DNA of 64,000 nucleotides, taken from contig NC_081818.1 of the NCBI RefSeq assembly GCF_030704535.1, positions 633,001 to 697,000 of the forward strand, in the 5' to 3' direction. Position numbers and translations under genes: made by a program. This document shows, piece after piece, positions 1 through 12,438 of the stretch (positions within the stretch are counted from its first letter, which is position 1; each line of letters begins with the position of its first letter). This stretch comes from Vitis vinifera. Taxonomy: Eukaryota; Streptophyta; Magnoliopsida; Vitales; Vitaceae. Below the pieces are notes generated by a model, which saw nothing but the letters and a program-made list of their open reading frames with translations, searched no databases and was not told where the DNA came from.

Positions 1-104
1 TTATCTGTTTATTAATGCCATTTATATAACCACACATCCATTCACCATCACATACTTGTGCAAATAACAATACATTCATAAAAGCTCCCAACATGAGGAG
101 AGCA

Positions 105-2544
105 CTAATTCAAAGAAGCAAGTACCTCCAACAAGGAAGCTGCAAACTGCATTTGGGTTTCCTCATCTATAGTCAAGAAGAGGGGCACATGTACAAAGAG
201 CGATTGAATACCATTCTGCTCTGCAAACCGAAGGGAATGATAGTATACATAATTGCATACAAATCGGCCTGCATCATCAGATGGCATCACCTCGTAACCC
301 ATCTTTGTCAAGGTCTTGGTGATCTCCTCAACAGGAAGAGAAGTCTGCATAAAGTTAGAACAGGAAATCCTTCTAAGAACGGGCAAACAGATTAGGCAAA
401 ATGACAGCATACATGGATTATTGCCATGATATGGATTAAGATCATGCTAAACAAAAATGCTCTTCTTATAAATTGGTCCAATCATATTAACCATAAACGT
501 ACTCCAGGATAAAAGAAATATCAAGCAAAAAATGACAACAGAACAGAAGTACAAGTAACCTCAAACACCACAATCATAATTAAGTTTATAATTCTGATCT
601 AGTCCATTGAACTGATATCCTTATCTTGCTCCATGAAAGGAAAATTAACACTTGGTGGGAAATGTCTGAAAAAATTCAACAGAGTGACCAACCATGATAT
701 CTTCACAAGAAAAAGAGAAGTGGCTAACAAGCCTAACATGCCGTTTTACAACAAATCAAATAGTCCTACAATTTCATTGATTTATAAGGTCAAATGAATT
801 TTAATTACCACTGAGATGAACAAAAAGAAGAAATTTTAATTAACATATGCTCTAAAGTTGAGAGTATGAATAAAAATACAACTCTTTTTTAGAAATGGTT
901 CCTGGAATAGAAATGAGGAGTTGAATTCAGCATTCATCATTCTTGGCATTAAATATAAGGTCCAGGGCAACAATTTTGAATATATATAAGAAAACAAATA
1001 AAAGAATCATCATAATCATTCTACCTCTCGTGTTCGTGAAATTCCACCATCTGCAGGAATAATGGGGACTTTCTGCAAATAATGAAACAAGAAACACTCA
1101 ACTACATAAAAAGAAATTGGTAGGTAGAGCTGAGTGTTTTTAACTCCCATTTTTTGGGACTGGGTATTCGAACCTGAGGCTTCCATCCCATCTCATCGGG
1201 ACAACGAAAAGTAGCTTCATTGACAGCTTGATGCTCAATAGCAAACCTTGTTGCACCACTGTTAACTCCAAAATGCACCTGAAGAAATGTTTTTGAAAAG
1301 GCAAGAATTTTTTTTTTTTTTTTTTTGATAAGTTTGGAAAGGCAAGAAATATGATATCCATGAACATGAAAAGTCAATGTGTAATTGCACAAAGACAGAT
1401 CCATAAATTTTTTTTTTCTTTTTTGAAAAGTTTGGAAAGGCAAGAAATATGATATCCATGAACATGAAAAGTCAATGTGTAATTGCACAAAGACAGATCC
1501 ACAAATTCTTAAACTTGAAGAGTACAAATCTCTAGAGTTAGAGCTTGGGAATTGAAGGAACTGTGAGATTTACTATGTCATGTAACAGGCTTCCCTTAAT
1601 GTGAGGCTCAATCTTTAGATCAAGAGACATTTACCACGAGACTAAACATTAAAAGAATAACAGGAAGAGTCTAGGGCAATCATTTCACACATTAACAACA
1701 GATCTCAAATATAAAAAATGCAAGGAAGCATCTTAAAATTGGGTTTAATGCCCATGGTATGTAGTCTATAAATTTGAACTTTGTTCTAATGTTCTACGGG
1801 GACCTTCACCGTTTGCAACTATGCCATATAAATTATAGAGGAGTCATCAAAAAGCGGGGAATTATGATTACTAGTCTCATAGGCACCACTTGTTGGTGGA
1901 AAGTGAGCAAGAACAGAAATGATTCCAAGTTATTGAACTAGCTATTTTAATTGCTAGTCACGTTTGTCTTCTTTTTTTTTTTTTCTTTTTTTTTTAAGAG
2001 AGGCATGGGGGAGATGAAACTATGTGAAACCAGTTTCCTGCATTTTGAGGAAGTTAAGAAATGCCATTGCCAAAGAATCCATGTTTTTGTGCTGCAACTA
2101 CATCAGAAATGGAGGTTTTCCGATAACATTTCCTGAATCCATTTAGCTAAATGCCAAATGGAGCCATAGTGTTGTGAAACATGCTTTTCTGTTTGGCCAG
2201 CTTGACCCTAAGTGATTTATAATCAAAGAAGTAGTCTTTTAATATGTATTGAAGTAAGAAACATGTGAGCAACTGACCCAAATAATTCTCTTGGAATTTG
2301 AAGATTCTGAATCCTTCCCACTTATAGCGGATTGCAATGTCTGGTATAGGGGGACAAGCGCACCCTGCCCTGCAGTCTCAAGAATGTTGCAGCTCCCAAG
2401 AATCAGGCCTTTTGGCAAACCGTTTTTCTTCATATACTCTTGCAAATTACTGACAATTGTCTCTGTCGGATTGTCTGAAACTCCATGGAATTTCTTAAAA
2501 CCTGTCACATGGATTGTTACTGCAGGAGGCCCTTCCGATCCCAT
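105..2544 (-). CDS. Pyrrolidone-carboxylate peptidase (pyroglutamyl-peptidase I), four coding exons
   Basis: A cysteine peptidase (family C15) that removes N-terminal pyroglutamate from peptides, expected in the cytosol. Coding exons, in transcript order: 2278-2544, 1174-1278, 1025-1072 and 105-344. All junctions are GT-AG and phase 0, and together they give 219 aa, the usual length for the plant family. The catalytic triad is visible: Glu104 in RFAIEHQAVN, Cys170 in DAGRFVCNYVYY and His192 in FVHVP. The spacing fits bacterial Pcp (Cys and His about 24 residues apart). The start is the first ATG of the exon, followed by MGSEGPPAVTIHVTGF. The leader seems to continue upstream in one or more non-coding exons, with a good donor near 3575. 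Intron 1 carries a recent 98-bp tandem duplication (see separate entry). The next gene upstream is divergent. Identity is secure; the exact 5' UTR structure is inferred. Confidence 0.93.
1331..1508. repeat. 98-bp tandem duplication inside a peptidase intron
   Basis: Two nearly identical copies, starting at 1331 and 1429, of a segment beginning AGTTTGGAAAGGCAAGAAAT. They are separated by a poly-T/poly-A tract and lie just upstream (in gene sense) of exon 2. Near-identity points to a recent duplication. No coding effect is visible. Confidence 0.85.
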
Positions 2545-3780
2545 TTACCAACAATTGAGATGAAACCAACAAACTATAGCATCAAATTGGAACCAAATGC
2601 CTCAATACCTGCAACAAATGAAATCGAATGAGTTCAGCAGTCAGCGTAAGCATGATCAAGTAGTAAAATGTTACATCTAACATCAATGCAGCCCCCACAA
2701 AATTCATGTTACGGCACTCTTAATATTGATTCCAATGCTCTCCAAGATGTAATTTAATAGTCATATCAGCAGATTCAGATCAACTATTGGTGCTCGTGTT
2801 TGGTTCCTTGAAAATGCGGGAAAAGATAAGAATAAGTTTTGAATCCAAGATTTCTCATCATTTGGGACTTGAGAAAGCAATTATTTCCACTCAACTACGC
2901 CTGATTGACTATTTGATTCTGCTGAGGTGGGTTTTTTTTCCATTTTTTTCAAAATTGAGACAGTGTAAAACTTGTGATTCAAAATTTTCTTTTCTTTTCT
3001 TTTCCTCTGTTTTCTCCACTATCCATGAAAAAGTAACAGCAGAAAATTCTGTATTCCTTGTTGTAATACCTTTAACAAATTCTGAAACAGAGAAATAACA
3101 CCCAAAAATCTAAACTTTCATGTGATTATATTAAAAAATGTTAAACAAAAACAAAATCGAAAAGCCCAATAGCTTCAGTAGCAGATAAAGTATAACACCA
3201 GAAGGAATGAACAACATATTTGCAAAAAGAAGTAGATTAGAAGAGACAAACCGTGAAACTTAAAACCCATTCAGATTAAAGCAAAACACAAACTAATAAT
3301 CCGATCCAAGAAATGAAAAAAAACGCAGAGACACCAAAGAGAGATTAAACCAAAAACCCAACCCAATTCGTCACTGCAACAAAGTCAAAGCACAAGAAAC
3401 CAAAACCCCAATTGGGATTGAACTGATCAGACACCCAAATGATCACAGACATCAAAAACCCAGAAAATCTACCTGAAAAAAAGGGGTTAAAATTGAAGCA
3501 TGTGTCCTCAAAAAAAGACGAGAGAGAGAAAGAAAGAAAGAAATAACAACAAGAACATGAGCCTTTCCTTACCTATAATTCTCAAAGATGGAAAAAGAAA
3601 TGGCCCAACCACTAGTCTTATCTGTTCAACCCTGATTAAAAACTTGACAATTTGATATAGACTGAGATTAGATTATTTATTTATACCCTTACAGAAGAGA
3701 AAGAAAGAATTATAGACAAGGTGGTAGTGGTGGGTCACTTTCAAAAAAAAAAAGAAAAAAAAAGAACGAAAGCCATACCC
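2545..3780 (-). other. 5' UTR and promoter region of the pyroglutamyl-peptidase gene
   Basis: No open reading frame of note. On the minus strand a consensus donor (ATAG followed by GTAAGG) lies near 3575 and a pyrimidine-rich acceptor near 3472, suggesting at least one leader intron. The region is purine-rich on the plus strand (AAAG/GAAA runs around 3520-3545 and 3740-3770), as is common in plant leaders. The transcription start is not resolved. Confidence 0.4.
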
Positions 3781-5377
3781 TCATGCACATACATCAGTGA
3801 TGGACTTGCATACATTGAACATCCTATAATATAATATAGACTTTAGGAACAGTAAAAGGTTGTTTTTCCTTTTCCACTCATCCAATGATGATTTGTCGTC
3901 TTTATCTCACTGTGCCCAACTCGATCTCTATTAAAAAGAATCTTCATTTCCATTGGGTTTGGATGTGGGTGACAGTTGGGCGTGACACAGGCATAGGAGG
4001 ACAGTCCAGTGATGATGATTGGGGATGATTAAGATAATGGGGTAGAGGAGGTTGATGACCGCATGTGAGAATAGTATTTGTTTGTATACTATATGTAGGG
4101 AAATGAATGAGGACGAACTTTATAGCCGCCCCTTGATGCCACGAGGGAGGATTGATTGGGGGATTGAAAGAGAAATTTGGATCATTGTCAGCTTAGGAGG
4201 AGTTGCGACTTCTAGGCCATGTCTTGTTCGACTTTACTATTATTATTTGTTCAATGCCCATGACCATGCCCTTGCCTTTGAGTTGCCCTCTCTTGCATTT
4301 CACTCATTCAGTATGTCTATGGGGAAAATTAAATTTTTCAGTGAATGTTTCTTGTAATTCAAATCCAAAATGAAATTAGTCATCTCCATTTGTACAAATT
4401 GATTGAGGATTAGTTTTTCTTACTGGAAAAACATTTTTTTGGCATTGTATTATACCCTAGTTCAATTTTACTTCAACATGTATAAAATAATACTATATAA
4501 GTTCATCACTCTTGGTGTCTAAATTTTAATACCAAGAAGCACTTTTTTGTTACTAAATCATCCTTTAACTCAATTTTATTTGGATATGTATAAAATAAGA
4601 ATTTGACCGGATTATGAGAAACATGGTATAAGTTGATGACTTCTTAGAATTAATTTATAGTAGAAAAATGCATTTTTGATACTGCATTATGTCGTTGTCC
4701 GATTTTATTTGCATATATATATATATATATATATATGAAATAAAAATTTGACCAATTTATTAAAAACATATGTGTAAGTTGATTACTCCCTTTGAACTAG
4801 CTTTTAGAATCAAAAACATTTTTTGACACCAATGGCTAAAAGTCCAAGTATTTATTTAATTTTGAGTTTCAACCCACACTTGTTTTTCAAGCTTGTTTGA
4901 ATTTGGATAAACTAAGAAACATGACATAAGTTAGTACTGAGAAACACATTTTTGTTATTGAATTATGCTATAATTTTGACTCTCCAAGGTTAATTTTTAA
5001 TATCAAAAGACACTTTTCTATACCAAATTATAAGCTCGTGAATCATATGTAAAATAAAAAATTAACCGAGTTAGGAATAATGATTAGGGTGTGACCAAAG
5101 CATATGAGTACGGTGTGAACACAATCATATTTAAAAAAATAATAATTCTATTTTGTGTTCACACCATACTCCTGTGGAGTGTAGAGTATGGTGTGCCCCG
5201 CTATTCTTATCAGGAGTTTCACCCACTCGACACTCGACAGTGACCCGCAAGCGACTCTTGTAGCGTAGGCAAATCACCTGCGACTCCGCCCACGGTTTTA
5301 CGGTGTTCTCCACCTATAACAGTCTCCATTCATTGACTTCGATCCCAGCGCCTTAGAGCCCTAAAACCCTGAATCCG
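3781..5377. other. Intergenic region with a (TA)n tract and a short hairpin
   Basis: AT-rich spacer between two divergent genes. It has a (TA)n microsatellite at about 4709-4735 and, near the G6PDH-like gene, an inverted repeat at 5106-5171 (separate entry). A 101-codon ORF at 4052-4357 matches nothing I recognise and is probably chance. The last 200 bases before 5378 are the likely leader of the next gene. Confidence 0.5.
5106..5195. repeat. Inverted repeat (hairpin) upstream of the G6PDH-like gene
   Basis: GAGTACGGTGTGAACACAA at 5106-5124 pairs with TTGTGTTCACACCATACTC at 5153-5171 (18 of 19 positions) across a 28-base AT-rich loop. A third partial copy, GAGTATGGTGTG, follows at 5184-5195. 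It lies about 200-270 bases before the ATG of the next gene. It could be the remnant of a tiny inverted-repeat element or a regulatory hairpin; the sequence does not decide. Confidence 0.75.
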
Positions 5378-8300
5378 ATGTCGGTCTCATATTCGTCTTT
5401 CTCGGCACCCTTCTCCGAATCCTCAGTCGGAAAACCGTTTCCCGCCTGCCCAAACAGTCGCACACTCTCAGTACCATCAGCCGCCATTTCTCGTTATCCG
5501 GTCAGCTTCCGATCATTGCTTTTATCTGTTTGTTTTTGTTGTTTTTTTGGTTTTTATGCGGGTTGGGTAGTGATTTGGAGTTGGGATTTTGTTCGAAGGG
5601 CTCTGTTTGGTTGCTGGGGAAGTGCAGTAAAAGGGAAGAAATTTGAAGTCTTGGAAATTGAACCAGTCGTTTCGTTTCCGTTTCCATTTTCTTGGGGTTT
5701 CTCGGCAATCAGATAGAGGTTAAGTGGTTTCTTTTGGGTGGTCGTAGTTTAGTTCATAAGTGGGAAGTGGTGGCTGATGTCTTGATTTGAAGAAAATTTT
5801 TACATCATTCATTTGAAGCATGATCCAGCTAATTTTGCTTGTAAGTAGCCAGCGGCTCTGGAGTCTGGGCAAGAGAGAGAAGTACACCCACTTCCAGTTG
5901 GGAAATTTTTGTCTATTGAGCAGAAGATTATGTGAAGATAATTTGATGTGGGTTGCTGTTATGTGCACTACAGGGTGCATGTACAATGTGGAAATAGGTT
6001 ATAAAACATTGGTGTAGTGTTTGATTTTCTGAGGGAAAATTTTATTGATATGTTCGCTATAGCTAAAACTGAATAAATGTTTTGGCATTATGGGGTAATG
6101 AGGAGGAGAGATGTGGGCAGTGGTGGGCTTATGGTTGTAGTTCTCTGTAAGCGGCTCTTCCATCCGCATACAGGGAGGGGCTTTTGCTATCAATTTTAAC
6201 GACTCTACTCTTTCATTTGAATTCATATCCTAATCCATGGTATAGATAAACCGGCCAGTATTTTCCAACAGTATAAGGAAATTCCAGTGCATTTTATGGT
6301 GTGGATAGGTTGCAAGAAACAATTTTCCTGCAGTGGCAGATGGTCGTCTTGTGCTCCATGGAAGTGCTGGCAATTTTTGCAGAAGGATTTGCGGCTTAAA
6401 ACTGTGTATACTTGAGAGTCTAAACCTGCGGCATCAAAATAGGAGATGCCGGCCGACAAGTGAGTTTAATAGTTTCAAAAATCAACATAAAGATCAGTCA
6501 GCAGATCACTTCGGAACCAATTCATCAAATGAAGGACAAGCTTCTGGAGGAACATCAGCAATAGATCTGTCAAATGGTTAGTAATAGCTTCTGAATTTTA
6601 AATATGTTGGTTAACACCATTGTTTTCTTTATCGGTGTAAGCTGATACTATTAATGTTTTGTTTCTTTTTTCATCTCTAAAAATAAGTAAATATATTTCT
6701 TATATTTTTGTGATTAAGAACTTGGAATTTCCAAAATGTTGGAATATACAGATTCCACTGACGAAACAACAAGAACAACTTCACCACCTGGACAGAGTTC
6801 ATTACCTAATCTTCATCCTGATGTTTCTACAGAAGTGGCCACTTCCATGGAATCTCCTTCATCCTTGCTGCAAGCACATTCCTCCAAGTTTTCTGTTCAG
6901 AGTGATGGAGCCCCATCACTTTGCATTGCTGTCATAGGAGCTACCGGTGAGCTGGCAAGGAAGAAGATCTTTCCAGCATTATTTGCTCTATATTATAGTG
7001 GCTTTCTTCCTGAGGTAGAACTGCTTTTATATCTTTGTTTTGATTGAGGCTTTATGCATTGAAATATTTATTTGTGCAAGACAAATATATTTCTTAATGT
7101 ATCTCTAAAATTGTTTTAGATAAGAGTTTTTAACTTTGTTTGTTTGAGATTCAATCATGCTGAGCACTTGTGGTCAAGTAGAGTTGTGACAGGAAGGCTC
7201 CCGATTTTGATCTGCCACTTTGTCCACTTGATTATTTTAAAATTCTATTTTGGAACCTGCAAACAGATCTCTCTAACAACTCCAAAGATCAGCATGAGTC
7301 ATCAGCATATAATGTCTAGACATAGAATTTTAACAAAGAGATGAAAGAAAAATATATTTGTTTGATAATTGCTATTGGCTAAAAGCTAAGTACTGAAAGA
7401 AGAGCTTGAATGCCCTCTTTAATTTGAAGCAACTCTCTCTTTTCTCAGTATTAGAATGAAATCAGAACATGTTCTAAATTTTAATTATGACTTTTTGTTC
7501 TCTTTTAATGTTTTCCTGTGACTGCAGAATGTAGGTATTTTTGGTTATTCAAGAAAGGATTTGACAGATGAAGGCCTGAGATCGATTATAGCTGCAACAT
7601 TGACTTGCCGTGTCGATCATCAGTATGGTTTTAGTGTCACCTCATAAATATCTCCTTATTTTTTCTTTCATCAATTTCACATCTTTGAATTCTTAGGATT
7701 CTATAATGGTAATGCATACAAAATTCTTTAAGTTGCTTTCTTGCTTATGGCTTGTGGAAAGCATCTTGCACTCAGACAAAATGGTTTGAATGAGAGATGA
7801 ACTTTGGGTCTTTACAGCATGGCATCTGTTCATTCTTCTTGTTTTTAGTCATATATCAGAGAAGTTCAAACTTTGCATAACACCAACAATATAAATAAAT
7901 ATATTCTGCAGATCAAACTGTGGAGACAAAATGCATGCTTTCCTCAATAGAACATACTACCTTAATGGAGGTTATGACAACAAAGTAGGGATGGCTAAGC
8001 TCAATGCCTGGATGGAAATGATTGAGGTAAAGTTACAAAAAATAGTTTACCTAGATAATTCTGACTTCTAAGAACTCCTTTGTACTTAACTAGGCTCTTT
8101 GTAGTCTTTCCAATATACAGGGTGGATGCTTTGTTTATTGATTCTGTAACAGCTTACCTACCTCAGGGGGAATCTGTGGCAAACAGGATATTTTACCTTT
8201 CCGTGCCACACGAAGCACTTCTAGATGTCTCATCCTCTCTTGCTGATCATGCCCAAACCAGAAAGGGCTGGAATCGTATAATAATTGAGAAACCGTTTGG

Positions 8301-10541
8301 CTTTGATGCTCTATCTTCTCATCAACTGACACGGTCTCTTCTTTCCAAGTTTGAGGAGAAGCAAATATATAGGTTAATGCACATTACTTATACTCTCTTC
8401 GTGCGGGTTTATCTCCACATTTTTCATAGTCTCTTCAATTTTATTTCAGGATAGATCATCTATTGGGAAGGAACATTATTGAAAACCTCACTGTTCTAAG
8501 GTTCTCTAATCTAGTTTTTGAGCCATTGTGGAGTCGAAAATACATACGCAATGTACAGGTATATTTTCTTTCAGCAAATGAGAACCCTACATGTGGCTTA
8601 AAGAAAATATCTGTACCCTTACTATTTTGTTAAATAATTTTTTCAGATTATTTTATCAGAAGACTTGGGTATGCAGATTGGAAGGTAAATATATTGATTA
8701 TTTCACGTGAATTTAGTAAACCACATCATTACAGGTAATAAATTTGAAATGATATTCTATTTGATGTTCTTTTACACAGGTATTTTGATGGTTATGGGAT
8801 CATCCGTGACATAGTACACAGCCACATACTCCAGACAATTGCATTGCTTGCCATGGAACCGCCTATTAGTCTTGATGGTGAAGATATTCGAAATGAAAAG
8901 GTATATGATCTTCCTGCAAGATGCATGTATGTTGTACACTGTCAATGCATGTAATAATTTTGTCAAGAAGCTTTTCCTCAGGTCAAGGTTCTTAGATCAA
9001 TCCGGAAATTGGAACTTAGCAATGTCATTCTTGGCCAGTTTAAAGCTAGTTCTGAAGACCATGTTGATGTCTATTTGAACAATCTTACTCCCACATTCTT
9101 TGCTGCTGCTTTGTACATTGACAATGCACGCTGGGATGGCGTGCCTTTCTTGATAAAAGCTGGCATGGGACTCATCCAACACAGGTAGGACCTATTGCAG
9201 TATTCTAGTGTGTGAAAGGCTGTTTCTGTTTCCTTGATGGCTTTTAACATGCAGCCATCCTGCTAAGCCACTTGAATTTCCAGTGAAGCAGCAAAACAGC
9301 TATTCAAAAGCATTATTCTCATGTTAATCTTGGTTAATTTTTTAGATTTTCCACATGGCTTCATAAAATTTCAAAAGGTTTCTCAAATTTTAGATGGAAC
9401 ACATGATGCACATTTTTGGCTTCTTCCCCATTTTAAATTTCGCCATTGGTGATTTTCTTGCAAAACCTGGATTCCACCAGAAAAAAGGTCCTGCATCTCA
9501 ATATCTCTGGAAATTTATATTTTTTGGGAATAGGAACTTCCACTGACATTTGTATCAGAACTTGGCATATTATTTTGCTGTCTGGAAAGATTTTGAAGAC
9601 ATTAAACTATTGGAGTGATTTTACTGGAAATGTTTGAAACTGTATGATGGCATGCTTAGATCACAAAGCAAGGGTAGGATGAAGAGACGAATAAAATTAC
9701 TTGTTATTTGTATGTATGCGTGTACTCTGCTCTATATCCTTGTCATTTCTAAATGAAGGTCTAGGTGATTAAATTTTCAAGTTGTGGTTTCATGGAAAAT
9801 GTGAATCTGAGGGTGGTATTATATGGTTTTGAGTCATGGATGTGATATGGTTCATCATTCCACCAAATAATTCCTGGTGCTTCCTCTGGTATTTCCTGTT
9901 GCTTTATTGTATTGGTGTGATCATTATTGGTTAACACCATGGATTTGGCATAAAGTCGTAATAATTTTAGGATATGTAATTTTCTCACCCAAATTACCTA
10001 TGTAATGCAGAGTGGAGATCCGCATACAGTTTCATAATGTTCCTGGAAATGTTTATCGAGAACGTATTGGGCATAATATTGACCTTGCCACTAATGAGCT
10101 GATTCTACGTGATGCGCCCGATGAAGCCATACTTGTGAAAGTCAACAACAAGATTCCAGGATTAGGGTTGCAGCTGGATGCTTCAGAGCTGAATCTGCTC
10201 TACAAGGACAAGTAAGCTCTGGGATGCTAGGAAACCGCTTAAGCTATGTACATATTTCAGAATATACACATCATTTGATGGCCTCCTTGTGCTAATGCTG
10301 TAGGTACAATGTGGAAGTACCTGATTCATATGAGCATCTTCTTCTCGATGTCATTGATGGAGACAATCATCTCTTTATGAGAAGTGATGAGCTTGCAGCT
10401 GCATGGAATATCCTAACCCCGATTCTACATGAAATGGACAAGAACAATATAGCACCAGAGCTGTATGAATTGGGGGGTAGAGGACCAGTTGGAGCCTATT
10501 ATCTTTGTGCAAAACATGGGGTTCGGTGGGCAGATGAGTGA
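5378..10541 (+). CDS. G6PD4: Plastid glucose-6-phosphate dehydrogenase-like protein, probably inactive (G6PD4 type), 12 exons
   Basis: Homologue of the plant G6PDH isoform 4 group. Exons: 5378 to about 5495 (donor uncertain), 6334-6576, 6719-7014, 7528-7622, 7912-8026, 8167-8372, 8450-8558, 8647-8684, 8780-8900, 8982-9184, 10011-10211 and 10304-10541. All junctions after the first are in phase, giving roughly 660 aa. The N-terminus is Ser-rich and transit-peptide-like, followed by a variable region. The NADP-binding loop reads [10 protein letters not shown] where active enzymes have GASGDLAKKK. EKPFG is kept. The substrate/active-site signature reads RIDHLLGRN where active enzymes have RIDHYLGK(D/E), so the key Lys is Arg and the acidic residue is Asn. 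KAGMGL replaces KAGKAL. These changes mark the isoform described as catalytically inactive but able to pair with active plastid isoforms (family knowledge). The first exon/intron junction must be phase 1; several donors fit. Confidence 0.9.
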
Positions 10542-11760
10542 CAAGCAAGGCTTCTCATCTCAAAGCTTACTGTTGATGAAAAACCAGGTACATGATCTTT
10601 TGATAAAGCTACCAATCAGTCCCCTAGATGGGCTGAAATAAACGAAACTCATACACCTCTTCATGTACAATGTCTTTATGGCATTTCTTCCTCTCCCATA
10701 CTGCATAGTATCCTTACCAGATCATCTCCTTCAATGTGACATGACATTAGAGTAGGCCCCAAAGGCTCTGCAGCAAATGCTACACAGTTGACTTGCCTGC
10801 TCTATGTCATGGCTGCACAGCAATGCCAGGCTTGTAGCTGATGTCTTCACTTGTGTAGATGTTAAGGAATATTTTACTAGGGTCTTGATATGTGAAGAAG
10901 TTACCATTCCCTAACAAAGTAGTTTAGTTATTTATGTGATAGCTTGTTAGCAGGCACCTTGTGTTAGTGCCTAAGGATGAGGAAGAGTCTCTTTGGAATA
11001 CTAGTATTGCCCTTTGAAATTCAATTCAAACTTCCAACAAAAGCTAACAGTAGAAAGTTATTCCAAATGGGCCAAAAGCTGATGGGGAAGGATGAGGTTG
11101 GAGGTTGAAGAATAAAGTGAATGAAACAAGAGAAGCAATGGAAGGTGTATGATGAAAGGAGTGAAAAGGATGGATCGAGAAGCCAAATTCAATTCAAAGT
11201 CTAATGAAAGGTATTGTTTGAGCATATTTCTTGTGCTTTTTAAAACAAAAAATAATAATAACATATATATAAGAGTTTATACATTTTATAGAAGAGTTAC
11301 TCGTATTTTCTATTTTTAAAATTAAATAAATATAAAATATATCCAGACGAAACTTTAACAGGTAGGATGTAATTCTTAACTACAATGATTAAAAGGAAGG
11401 ATTCTAAAAGACTCCGACATTAAAAAGAAGTTAATATTATAGATATGATTTGTTTAATTATGGTGTTGGAATTGCAGTGGTGTATTAGGTGGAGGAACAT
11501 GTATGATATTATAAACTAACAAATGGGTTATGCACAAATACAAAATTGGTGGGCGCCCACCAAGGTGGAGACGAGTGATAGGATGATTCCCAGCCAATGA
11601 AATAAGCCACCAGCAAGCCGCCACATATTCACATGTCACCCCATGGGCGTCACACTTCTGCGTTCAAGGCATTGCGTTATGGGCAGTGATGCATTCACAT
11701 TTATCTTCCCAACCAAACACCTCCCCCAATTTACCATTCTACCCACCCTTTCCCCCCATC
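10542..11760. other. 3' UTR and intergenic spacer
   Basis: Probable 3' UTR of the G6PDH-like gene for the first few hundred bases, then AT-rich spacer. No coding signal or repeat was recognised. Confidence 0.4.
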
Positions 11761-11766
11761 TCCCCA

Positions 11767-11856
11767 GGTCAAGTCAACCCAACACCCACAATGGACATTC
11801 TTTTTCAATTCAGCCCCAAAAAGATAACTTCCATTTACAGACCATGTCTATATATA
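11767..11856 (+). promoter_or_regulatory. Promoter of the first NIMIN gene: overlapping W-boxes and a TATA box
   Basis: GGTCAAGTCAA at 11767-11777 reads TTGACTTGACC on the other strand, which is two W-box cores (TTGACT and TTGACC) sharing one base. TATATATA lies at 11849-11856, about 95 bases before the ATG at 11950. A TGACG half-site occurs on the minus strand near 11645. W-boxes bind WRKY factors, which fits a salicylate-responsive NPR1 regulator; the link is inference. Confidence 0.6.
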
Positions 11857-11949
11857 GTCAGCTCACATCAAGGTTATCTCATTACTCAACAAAGCAATAG
11901 AGTCGCTATTCTGTGTCCTTTTCATTGTTTCACTATCATTCATATTTCT

Positions 11950-12324
11950 ATGGACGGAGAAAGGAAGAAAAGGAAGATGGAGAAAGACGAAGAGCAGGAA
12001 GACGATGAAGAGAAGAGTGTAGAGAAGTTCTTTGCACTTATAAGGAGCACACGAGAGGCTCGTGATCGGCTTCTGGGCCATGGAGATGCTTCAAAGCAGC
12101 AAGAGAAGAAGCAAGGTGAGGAGGAGGGGAAGGAGAAGGCGATGATGGGTACATGGACCCCCACGTTTCGGCTGGAGGATTTCATTGGTGGCTCACAGGC
12201 TAAAGGTGCTAAAGACTTTCCCGGGATCCAAGCAGGCCCTTCAGAGAGAAAAGAAGAAGAAAAAGAAGAAAGCAAAGAAGGAAATGGAGGAGGGAGTGGC
12301 TTAGACTTGAACCTTTCTTTGTAG
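11950..12324 (+). CDS. NIM1/NPR1-interacting protein (NIMIN-like), copy 1
   Basis: Intronless gene for 124 aa, starting MDGERKKRKMEK. The order of parts is typical of NIMIN proteins: a basic stretch (residues 5-12) that can act as a nuclear signal, an acidic run (13-22), the conserved helix VEKFFALIRSTREARDRL (about 24-41), a WTPTF block followed by an EDF motif (RLEDFIGG, about 74-81) and the C-terminal EAR repression motif LDLNLSL. NIMINs bind NPR1 in the nucleus and damp salicylate-dependent PR gene expression. The EDF motif and the ending resemble Arabidopsis NIMIN-3. That gene, from memory, also sits between a G6PD4 gene and a PPR gene, so position and motifs agree. A longer in-frame ORF upstream is leader sequence: the TATA box lies inside it. 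Confidence 0.88.
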   Translation: MDGERKKRKMEKDEEQEDDEEKSVEKFFALIRSTREARDRLLGHGDASKQQEKKQGEEEGKEKAMMGTWTPTFRLEDFIGGSQAKGAKDFPGIQAGPSERKEEEKEESKEGNGGGSGLDLNLSL

Positions 12325-12367
12325 AGAGAAATGTATCCAACTATTGATGATGAATACTTGGTTGTCT

Positions 12368-12438
12368 GCACAGCATATCCCATTAAAATTGTGGTGCACA
12401 GCATATCTCATTAAAATTGTGGTGCACAGCATTCTCAT
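12368..12438. repeat. 28-bp tandem repeat (about 2.5 copies) in the NIMIN 3' flank
   Basis: Units start at 12368, 12396 and 12424 (partial), each beginning GCACAGCATAT(C) and containing CATTAAAATTGTGGT. It lies just past the stop codon of NIMIN copy 1, so it is probably transcribed as 3' UTR. Confidence 0.85.

Noticed and set aside
1102-1527. 141-codon minus-strand frame across peptidase exon 2
   Set aside because: It reads through exon 2 into both introns and through a repeated T-rich tract; only 1174-1278 is coding.
4052-4357. 101-codon frame in the first intergenic region
   Set aside because: No recognisable domain, no splice or promoter support; probably chance.
8080-8166. Upstream extension of G6PD4 exon 6 (acceptor near 8120)
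   Set aside because: Using that acceptor puts the exon out of phase with exon 5; the acceptor at 8165-8166 keeps phase and matches family protein sequence.
11940-12404. 154-codon open frame antisense to NIMIN copy 1
   Set aside because: Low-complexity Ser/Pro/Phe shadow of Glu/Lys-rich coding sequence.
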